This document shows positions 1-7,657 of a stretch of 64,000 bases of DNA, one piece after another (position 1 is the stretch's first letter; each line of letters opens with the position of its first letter). The notes below the pieces were generated by a model. The model had not been told where the DNA came from, made no database searches, and saw only the letters and a program-made list of their open reading frames with translations. This DNA comes from Agarophyton chilense (lineage: Eukaryota > Rhodophyta > Florideophyceae > Gracilariales > Gracilariaceae): assembly GCA_030374765.1 (NCBI GenBank), contig JARGXX010000117.1, forward strand, positions 992,001 through 1,056,000, given 5' to 3'. Made by a program: the position numbers and the translations under genes.

Positions 1-559
1 GTAGAATGAATAAAAGAACTATTGAAGTTCTTAATCATATCGGTAGAGCTTGTATTAGACTGAGTGGCAGTGAGCATGAGAAAGACTGATTTGGTGAAAA
101 CGAGACAACGGAAGTGGAGGACTACAAATATTAACATTTGGATCAACAGTCCTTCTTTTATACTGAACAGAGGCATACGAAACCGTTCAATTACGAATTA
201 TGTGGTCTTCTATACAAACACATATACAAAACCAACAGAGATCACGAAAGCAGTATAGGAACGAGTTTTTCCATAACACAAACTTTTAAGTACATTCAAA
301 GTAACTGAGATTATCCATCATCAAGTACAGATGAAACGTGGAGAGATGTTCTATGTAGTAGAAACAGATCTTTTATCAGAGACTTGGAAACTATATCGGC
401 TTGGTTGTCCTGAGACGGAACGTGATGAATAGCTTTAAATACTTGATTTAGAGCATTTAATATGTGACTATGCCTTAGATGTAATGTGCTACACTTTTCT
501 CAAACCAAATTCAGTCTTTATCCATTTAATTGTACCAAGATTGCCCTGGTACAAATTAA
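1..559. other. No recognised gene
   Basis: I see no coding signal here. The short open frames lack family motifs. The stretch may be 3' flank of the copia relic that follows on the minus strand, but I could not find an LTR boundary. Confidence 0.4.
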
Positions 560-609
560 TTGGGTAGTTAAATACCAATCTCAGTTCATTGAGGATGTTC
601 TAGATAGAA

Positions 610-850
610 GTCTGTTACTTGATGTATTCCGAGATAGTATAGAACTTCACTTCTGCCGTCGAGAAAGACGTCAATTTAGAGTGCCGAACTTTAAATCCAT
701 GGAACACAACGAATGGTGATGAAATGACCTTCCATAGCCAACGATTGTCTCAAACAAGACCCCAATCGGCATCGGGCCAAGATGTGACCGACAAAGTGGC
801 GTTGTATGGTATTTTAAAGCCATAATGCTTCGTTGCAACCAAGTACCCTA
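610..850 (-). pseudogene. copia RNase H fragment
   Basis: Translating the minus strand gives a stretch around VATKHYG and then a WPDADWG motif (first catalytic Asp region of copia RNase H). Nearer 620-690 lies SFSTAEVKFYTISEYIK, the counterpart of the usual S-T-E-A-E-F motif. Stops interrupt it. This places the 3' end of the copia pol near 600. Confidence 0.5.
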
Positions 851-1167
851 CGATCTATTTTATTCATTGCCAATGTTCAAGTAAAGGATTAGAGAAAAAG
901 CTTACTAGCATGGACAGAGCTGTTTCCAAATCAGGTCGGGTGCCGGTATTCAGGAAAAGTATTAATCCCAAAACATCCTTGTATTGGGCATTCCTGATTG
1001 GAAAGCAATTCTTTCAGAACTGCCAATTCATCATACTGGAAATGTGTTTGAGAAAGAGAAAATCAACGAGTGTTGCCGTATCAATGTGAGACAGTCAGAC
1101 AATTTGTCAATAACTGGTCGTTGATGAAGCAATTTCCATACTTGTTTTCATTAATAAAAACACCAAT

Positions 1168-1505
1168 TTATAAATGAGTCGGTCCAAGATCGGAAATATC
1201 GTACTTAGTGCATCGTTTTTTCATTAGACATGTAGTCGTCTGAGCCTGTCCAAAAAGGCTGAGATCATTTACATAGGCCATAAAGATAGCTATATCTGCT
1301 CCTGTTCTGAGATATAAAACGCAAGGGGTACATTGACGTGGTTCAAACCCGATGGAGAAGAGATAAGAAGAAATGTTTTCAAACCAGACTCTGGGGGGTT
1401 TGCGAGTGCCATACAGTGATTTGATGAGCTCCACAACACGAATTCGGCTTCTGGTACGTCTTTAATTGTAGGGAAATTAATGAAAATGGGATGTTTCGGT
1501 GGCAT
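1168..1505 (-). pseudogene. copia reverse transcriptase fragment
   Basis: Contains KSLYGTRKPPRVWFENISS, the classic copia RT segment, then FMAYVNDLSLFG. The latter corresponds to the catalytic YVDD box with its first Asp changed to Asn, so polymerase activity is not expected. It ends in KYDISDLGPTHL, normally followed by YLGI in copia RTs. Two overlapping frames (1168-1434 and 1290-1505) share the domain, which shows a frameshift. Confidence 0.7.
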
Positions 1506-1833
1506 AGATGCATGTAAATACGCTCCTTTGACATGAATATGTTCGCGATCCCCTTTAATAGTAGTGGAAAGAACTTTTATGACACAAAAGATTTCAAATT
1601 TGAATACCGATGCGTAGAGACTGTCCTCCTCAAATACGGTATGAAAAATTCCTCGTCCAACTAAAACAGCTTTAAAATGTAATAGCTAGCATTTGCGATC
1701 GCGTTTGAGACGGAAAATAAATCTGGAAGGAATTGGTTTATCATGGCCAGAGCTGGCAGGCATCCTCGTATGGGAGGAGATTTAAAATATCGTAAGATTC
1801 AGTACGGAAAGCGTCCGCCCAATGGCTGGCATC

Positions 1834-2376
1834 TCAAGACGAGAGAGCGTGAAGTAGTGAAGGTTCTACAGATGTACTTCTTTCTGCAGTAAGTGCTCGT
1901 ACTACATTTTCCACCTCTGACTCGTAGTCAGATTCAGAAAGGGCTAAGTTTGGATCATATATAAACGGTTTCTCCGGATAATGAATGAGTTCCAGGCCAC
2001 TTTCACCCTGGAATCGACTGGATGGTTCAGCTGCGTCTGCCTGAAGCAAAAGTGAAGAAGAGACACCATGAGAACCTGGTGAAGTGGGATAGTCGTCATC
2101 GCTGGAAGCGCATCCATTTGAAGAGAAATATTCAATAATGTGTGATGTACAATAAGGCATAGATGAGGCAGAGCCATTGCTGAGGGAAACACCAGGAAAG
2201 GAATCTGCAAGAAATATGACATGCGTGGTTGTGGTGACACCGTTTCTGATTAGTATTTTGTACATGCTTTCAATGATGTGTCGAAAACTGAGGTCCTGCA
2301 CAAGTCTCCATCTTCTTGAAAGCTTAGGGAGTCTCTTGCCCAGGCAACGACACCCAAAAATATGAGGATATTTCAC
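1834..2376 (-). pseudogene. copia integrase-RT linker fragment
   Basis: An open frame of 180 codons. It begins with a KYPHIFGCRCLGK-like stretch, found just after the copia integrase core, followed by a variable acidic and serine-rich linker. The GVTTTTHVIFLADSFPG segment corresponds to the region before the RT in copia polyproteins. It is the longest surviving piece of the relic and is in frame only with itself. Confidence 0.55.
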
Positions 2377-2377
2377 A

Positions 2378-3006
2378 TCAGGAGGAGGCTTCCGAAGTAA
2401 GTCGACAAAGAGAATGATTTTTGTTTTTCGGTGAGTTTTGACATTCTCGGATAAAACTACATGGTGAAGAGCACCTTCTTAAAAAAATGTAGCAGATACG
2501 TTTGTTCCAGACATGCGTGCATGAGTCCCATCGGGACAGCAATGTAACGTTCAGCAAGACAAATAATGATGGTGTGTGGACAGAAGTTTTAGTGATTAAG
2601 ACACCTCTCCGCTTCAAGGATTCGTGCTTCTTAAAGAGCTCTGAGTGAAGTGATATGAAACGATAGTTAGATATGCCTTTGAACCAATTAAAAACTTTGA
2701 GAATATTTGAGGTTTCGGAATTCCGGAGGAGTGCGGCTGCGAACACATACTGAATTTGTTCATCGACAATGATTTTATAGAAAGCGTACCCACTTTCTGA
2801 TTCTGTACCGAAAAAGATAAGACCAGTTTGCAAGTGACTAGGTTTACCGGTGGATATTTCGAAGCTTCGAAAGCTGTGCCCAAGCTTTTCCACGAAGGCC
2901 CAGGTTGCAACCAATTGCTGTTTTGCCATATTCGGATAGAACATGTCTTTGAAGTAGAGACTTTACTTTTACTTTTGTTGCAGTACGACCAAGACCGTTG
3001 TATCAC
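2378..3006 (-). pseudogene. copia integrase fragment
   Basis: The frame at 2378-2944 contains text typical of the copia integrase core: GTESESGYAFYKIIVDE followed by VFAAALLRN and later YRFISLHSE. The last should continue into the DNGGEF-type catalytic region, but here it is altered. Further down, the NGVAERYNRT-like stretch has lost its frame. An intact integrase would cut target DNA and join cDNA ends in the nucleus; this copy cannot. A neighbouring overlapping frame (2614-3006) continues the same protein after a shift. Confidence 0.6.
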
Positions 3007-3010
3007 GATA

Positions 3011-3497
3011 AAGTATTCATTGTAGTTCAGTCAATATCTTCTACAGAGTGTGCAAACGCCTCGTTGCATTTCCAATGTTGAAAATATCTTAAATACATGC
3101 CACCATACCCATTATCGGCGTTTTCAAACCTAACATTGACTGAATCTGATGAAAAAAGCAGTTTCCAGGAATATAATATCGTCAATCATGGTCTTTTTAA
3201 ACGCTACCAATGAATCCTAAGTTTTCATATAAATCAATGAAATAAGCTACTGCTGAAAGAAATAGAACGGCGAGATTCTTTGCAAAAGGAGCTGAAATAA
3301 TTAGCGGCCTCATGGCAATAATGTTAGAAACCAGTGTGTTGCTCACCAAGGTTTTATTTGTTTTTTTGTTTGATCAGAAAACAGGTCTTAAAACTTTTAC
3401 AGCGACTATAATTTCGGAATCATTGTAACGCAAGGACTGGTGGGTCAGCGTACTGGTCTCAATTTGGGGAAAAGTGGTATAGCGGGTTCTAAAATTC
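3011..3497. other. No recognised gene
   Basis: A spacer of about 490 bases between the copia relic and element A. No long frame or RNA gene was seen. It could hold unrecognisable copia gag. Confidence 0.35.
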
Positions 3498-3502
3498 GTA
3501 TC
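3498..3502 (+). repeat. Target site duplication of A, left (GTATC)
   Basis: GTATC lies directly before the 5' LTR. CTATC follows the 3' LTR at 12445-12449. Four of five bases match, consistent with a 5-bp duplication plus one later mutation. Confidence 0.6.
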
Positions 3503-4228
3503 TGTGGTGCACGCCCTCTGGGAGGGGTTCTGAAGGACTTAGTAGTTTTCCCGAAACATTCAAATGCGCATGGCGTAGCTGCAGCGCGCCGTGGCCCCGA
3601 CTTGGGTGCAACTAACACACGTGTAACGTGGTTGGCCCAGGAGAGGCTGGCACAGCATTGCTGGATATGTTCTCTATTTATTTAGATTTATTACACTAGG
3701 TTAGGGAGTTTTCTACAGTACTCTACACTATATAGTGCCAGGGCGATCTCGCCCTGACACTCAGTAAACTTCCCCAACCAGGGTTCTTGGCCCTAAGTCT
3801 TTTTCCGCTTTCGCGAGTCTTCCACACTCTACGGAGGTGAAGCCGCGTTACTAACGGTAGACTTATCCACCCTGCGTCAACAGGAGACTCACCGCTGTTA
3901 GCGTGTATATCTTTCATACCACTGCCGTGTTCTCGCCCCAGTATTGGGTTTGCTACATATTTCTTTTGGCTCTCGTGGCCCATGCCCCCGATCGCCCCCA
4001 CGGTGGTCCCTCCTTTATCACTTGCCCACTCCCGTGGAATACAGCTCATACCTGGTCTGCTCCTTTCTAGCATCCTGCACTCTCCCCGCTTGGCGTTCCG
4101 GTGAACCTCGGCCTTACACCCCGACTTAGTCGTGTTCACTCCGGAGAGGCTCCGTCGCCGTGCTACACTCCTTGGAAGAAGACTCGGACATCTTCGTGTG
4201 TTTCCGCCGCCCTTGGCGTTGCACTACT
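3503..4228 (+). repeat. Element A 5' LTR
   Basis: Starts TGTGGTGCACGCC. It ends GTTGCACTACT, where the 3' LTR has ACTACA, so the terminal base of this copy is mutated. The terminal 120 bases match the end of the element D LTRs, whereas the first part (U3) differs. It contains a palindromic TATA box followed by a perfect hairpin. Confidence 0.9.
3727..3756 (+). promoter_or_regulatory. LTR palindromic TATA plus hairpin (A 5' LTR)
   Basis: ACTATATAGT (3727-3736) is a self-complementary TATA-like box. Two bases later CAGGGCGA-TC-TCGCCCTG (3739-3756) forms a perfect 8-bp stem. The unit is conserved in the D LTRs with a changed loop (GA), so it is probably functional, perhaps as core promoter or R-region structure. 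The role is inferred. Confidence 0.5.
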
Positions 4229-4231
4229 AAC

Positions 4232-4249
4232 TGGTCTCCCGACTTAGAA
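4232..4249 (+). promoter_or_regulatory. Element A primer binding site
   Basis: TGGTCTCCCGACTTAGAA begins three bases after the LTR end. TGG is the complement of the tRNA CCA tail. The same site follows the U5 end of C and D. The predicted primer tRNA ends in CTAAGTCGGGAGACCA; I cannot name it. Confidence 0.75.
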
Positions 4250-4388
4250 AGCTAAGCGGACCTGGTTTGGTTGTTTTTCACATTGTTGTGCTCTCTTCTC
4301 TCGTCGAGATCTGCTTTCCAATTTCTTGGTTTGGAACCACTTGGTGGACGCTTTTGTTGTCCTATTCTTAGTGGTCAACTCTACAACC

Positions 4389-6518
4389 ATGTCACGACTA
4401 CCAACGGAAGCGGAACCCGCGATCACGCGGAGCCGTTCCGTCAATGACGTGGCCCCTGCGGACCCTGGAAGGGTTCCCCCGCCGTTACCTCAAGCCGCTC
4501 CGAAAGGCAAGAGTAAGGGGTCGAACTCCTCCAAGAACAACAAGCTACCGCCTTAGGCGTCGAAGAACGGACCCAATTCTGGTGCTGGACCGGCCCCTGC
4601 CGTGGATGACCCGGCTCCTGCCAACGAAAAGGCCCAGAAAAACGAGTTCCACATCGACATAAACTCAAGTGTGAGGCAGCAGATCCGCGTAATGCCGGAA
4701 GCGCACAATGCCTTCGTGGAAGAGTTCGAAGCCCTGCGTTCCAGGTGTGATGGCTCTTCTATGAAGGAAGTGGTTGACGACCTCCGCGTGTTGCGGGCGA
4801 ACGTCAACACCCTGTTGGAATGTTTTGGTGGTCCCGCCGCTTACGTGGAAGGTGTCGAGACCCGATTCAATCGTGTTAGCGCCCGTCTCCAGACGTTAGA
4901 GCAAACCATCTTGATGGAAGACATCCCGGAGAAGCCGGTTGCTGTGTCGCACCAAGCGAAACACGAGAGGAAATGGGACGATACCCGCCGTCGGCGTGGA
5001 AAGCGTGACAGCGATGACTCGGACTCGTCGAACTCCTCACGGTCGTCGCGTGGCTCTCACCATTCAAATGGGTCAGACTCGTCCGAGTCGTCTTCTGACG
5101 ATGGCCATCGCAGGCGTTCATCCCGTTCTAAACGGTCGTCTGCCACCCAAGGTGTGATCCGCGCCCGCGAGAAGGGAAGGAAACACTCCGGGTTGAAGGA
5201 GCTGAAATGCACCAACCCCCTGTACAAGAAGTTGGTTTCTTACCGATACTATCGGCTAGAGAACTCCTCTTTGGATCGCACGCCCCGTGGCACGGGTAGA
5301 GTGAAGGATTGCATAAATCGTATGCAACTGTCCCTCAGGAACCAGAACTTTTCTGGAGAAGACCCCATTTTGGTGTTGGATTTCCTTGCGAGGTTCGTCG
5401 CCCAAGCGGATATTCTGGGTATGACCGAAGGACAGGCGTTTATTGCACTCCCGTACTTTATGAAAGGCCTCGCCGAGGATCAATACAACTCTGTAAGAGG
5501 TTCGTCTAGAGCCTCCGAAGGAGGGGTAACCTGCTGGCCAGAAGCAGTACAATACCTCTTGAGGTCCTACGCCACTAATCACGCAATTCAGTCGGCCATT
5601 CTCGCTCTTCGCGATACGCGCCAGAAGTCTGGAGAAACGGAAACCGAATTCTCGGTGCGCCTGAACAAGGCTTTCCACCGTAGTGGGAACGTACACTCCG
5701 CCGGAGAGCGCTGCACCATGTTCATCGATGGACTGAACCCCGCTATCCGAACACTCGTGGCCCGTTACCGGGAAGACCGAAGGAAGACGACGTATCTGGA
5801 GTTGGTCCAACACGCGCAAGCGGAAGGTGACGGTTTAAGAGCTCGTGCCCCCGGACACAGGTCGCAAACCGCCAAGGCGTTGGTGATGGAAACGAAGTCG
5901 CCATCCCTATCGCTGATTTCGAATGAGCGCTTCCAACAGGAGTACGACAACGTACACTTCGCCCGAAGCGATATACATTCGGTCCCGACAACTGAGCTAC
6001 CGTCTACGACGGACGACTCATATGACATGGCCCAGGATGGACCCCTGCTGTACGCAGACTCTCCCCGTGTTCACGGACCTCGCATCCCGTATTCAAACGG
6101 TGCGCTCCGACAGAGTCGCCCTGGATGGAAGGATACCCGCCAAGCGGTGAAGTTCACGGATGCTTGCTCCGGTTTGCAGCCCTCACGCCCGGGACTCATA
6201 TGCCACATATGCTACGAACACGGTCACATTTCACCGGACTGTATCCTCACCATGAGGGAAGTAGCCCGAGTAATCGGTAATTATGAGGCGTTGACCCCAG
6301 TGGAAAAGCGGATTATTCCGATGACGTCGTATCTTCGAGCGAAGATCGATTTTCCACGGAGTATTCCGGAGGCGAAACAGCGCAATGCGTTGCTTTACCC
6401 TGCCGAGCAGGCTCCCGACCACCGCCCCGTTCCTTCAAACCCCGCCGCTGGCGCCCCATTGCGAGTGGCTCAGGATTCTGAGGCCCAGCCCCAGGCGGAT
6501 GGGACTCAGGAAAACTGA
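4389..6518 (+). pseudogene. gag: gag of element A (one nonsense codon)
   Basis: The Gag polyprotein forms the virus-like particle that packages element RNA. The frame runs 710 codons, the same length as D gag, from an ATG in good context (ACCATGTCA). An AAG lysine codon of D is TAG here at 4554-4556, so translation would stop after 55 residues unless reinitiated. Order: proline/serine-rich N terminus, coiled-coil-like stretch, a very acidic Ser/Asp tract, a retrotransposon Gag domain (FSGEDPILVLDFLARF to LRDTRQK), and a CCHC zinc knuckle (CHICYEHGHISPDC) near the C terminus. It ends Gln-Glu-Asn-stop at the recoding site. Confidence 0.85.
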
Positions 6519-6555
6519 TTTCGGGAGTCTCCCCTTCGGGAGAGGCGTCCCCAAC
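6509..6555 (+). promoter_or_regulatory. Putative -1 frameshift site and hairpin (A)
   Basis: The last gag codons are GAA AAC TGA. The pol frame is -1 relative to gag and is open across this point. GGAAAAC is a near-canonical slippery heptamer with an AAC A-site codon. Twelve bases further on, TCTCCC-CTTC-GGGAGA makes a 6-bp stem with a tetraloop. C and D have the same arrangement. Confidence 0.5.
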
Positions 6556-7579
6556 ATTGAGGTTGACGACGCCCGAGGCGTCTCCGCCTCGCTCCCAGGT
6601 CAAAATCCTCTCAAGGAAACAGGCCGTCTCAGACGTGGACTCTGAACACTTTAGTGTTTTACGTCGACCGTGGAAACGGGTACATCACAACCGGTTCCCG
6701 GAAAGAGTCATGGTCATGGCGAAGCGAAACTTTAAAGTTTACGCTGACCTAGGCCTTACTACCAAGTTCATGGTGCGTTTTCTCACTGTGTTGGATACAG
6801 GTACAGAACCGAACTTCGTCGTGGATTCTATCCTACCACCTGCTTTGCAGTCGCAAATCCGCCGTGGCGTAGCATTAGACGCCGCTGACGCTGGTATCAA
6901 CCCGTTAGAAACGGTTGGAGTGATCGATTTGGTGGTACGCTTAGGACCCTGCGTCGTGAAGCTGCACTTTATTGTCTGTCGGTCACTCCCCGCCCCTCTC
7001 ATCTTGGGTTGTGGTTTTTGCGACCGTTTCGTCGAAGCGATTGTACCTTGCTTAAAGCGTGTGGAATTGGACGATGGATCCTCTGTTCCCATCGTCCGCC
7101 GTCCGCCGAAGCGTGCATCAAAGAAGCATGTTCCTCTTCCTGCTGCACAGGAGTTCCCCGCCGCTTTTCGCGAGTCTACAAAGCTTCGTGTCGACGAGTC
7201 GATTGGCATTCCGCCAAAGTCCCACTCTTGGGTGCGTGTCAGTTCTCGTCAGCACGGTACTCGAATCGTTCGACCGATACCATCACTGTCGAAAAGGCAT
7301 CAACTCGCTTTCGCGGATGGAATGGTTCCCATTGAGCCCGACAAGTCGTTTTGTGTATGTGTTTCCAACTTTGGAGAGAAACACCAGTATCTGGTTAGGA
7401 ACCAAGTCATTGGAAGAGTTGCTCCTCATTCCATGTCTATCTTTACCCTTCAAGGGGATCGTACCGGTTCAACCGGAATGGGTCACTCTGAGGAGGGGGA
7501 TAATCTCGTCGGAGGTCCCCAGTCTACGCTGAACTTATCCACACTGCCGTGTGTGTCGCCACCAGCAGTACTGGTTTAG
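6519..7579 (+). CDS. Protease region of element A pol
   Basis: Open in the -1 frame with no ATG needed; the first annotatable codon is TTG at 6557. It holds a retropepsin-like aspartic protease that would mature Gag-Pol. The active-site motif is VLDTGTEPNF and the second conserved stretch is APLILGCGFCDRF. The region after the protease is Lys/Arg/Pro rich and matches D (KRASKKHVPLPAAQE). The frame stops just before the place where RT should begin, because RT and everything to the integrase end is deleted. Autocleavage remains possible in principle. Confidence 0.75.
7489..7502 (+). promoter_or_regulatory. Internal polypurine tract copy 1 (A)
   Basis: TGAGGAGGGGGATA, nearly identical to the LTR-adjacent tract of this element (GAGAAGGGGGATA at 11706-11718), sits inside coding sequence in the protease-RT linker. 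C and D have a copy at the homologous place. Confidence 0.5.
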
Positions 7580-7657
7580 TTATCCAGTGGTTCTTGGATT
7601 ATTGTCATCGACTACCGTCGGTTCTGCCCGACTGACGTCGGAAAGATACCACCTGAG
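7580..7657 (+). pseudogene. RT remnant at the deletion junction (A)
   Basis: A short stretch reads SGSW..VIDYRRF, which resembles DGSWRFCIDYRRL of the RT fingers in C and D. The remainder of RT, RNase H and integrase is absent. This marks the 5' edge of the internal deletion. Confidence 0.5.

Larger units (their letters stand above)
560..3010 (-). mobile_element. Ty1/copia retrotransposon relic (internal pol part)
   Basis: Read on the minus strand, the pieces appear in the copia order integrase, linker, reverse transcriptase, RNase H, from high to low coordinates. This order is diagnostic for Ty1/copia; Ty3/gypsy places integrase after RNase H. All pieces are broken by stops and frame changes. 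No LTRs or target duplication were found, so the ends are approximate. The gag and protease part should lie above 3.0 kb but is not recognisable. Confidence 0.7.

Noticed and set aside
3723..4139. 138-codon minus frame in the A LTRs (also at 11939-12355), with related plus frames in the D LTRs (47679-47957, 58659-58937)
   Set aside because: Repeated only because the LTRs repeat. It crosses the promoter hairpin and has no domain, so I treat it as non-coding LTR sequence.
5256..5819. 187-codon minus frame opposite A gag (and 56839-57402 opposite D gag)
   Set aside because: A complementary-strand shadow of the conserved Gag core; its conservation is explained by gag.
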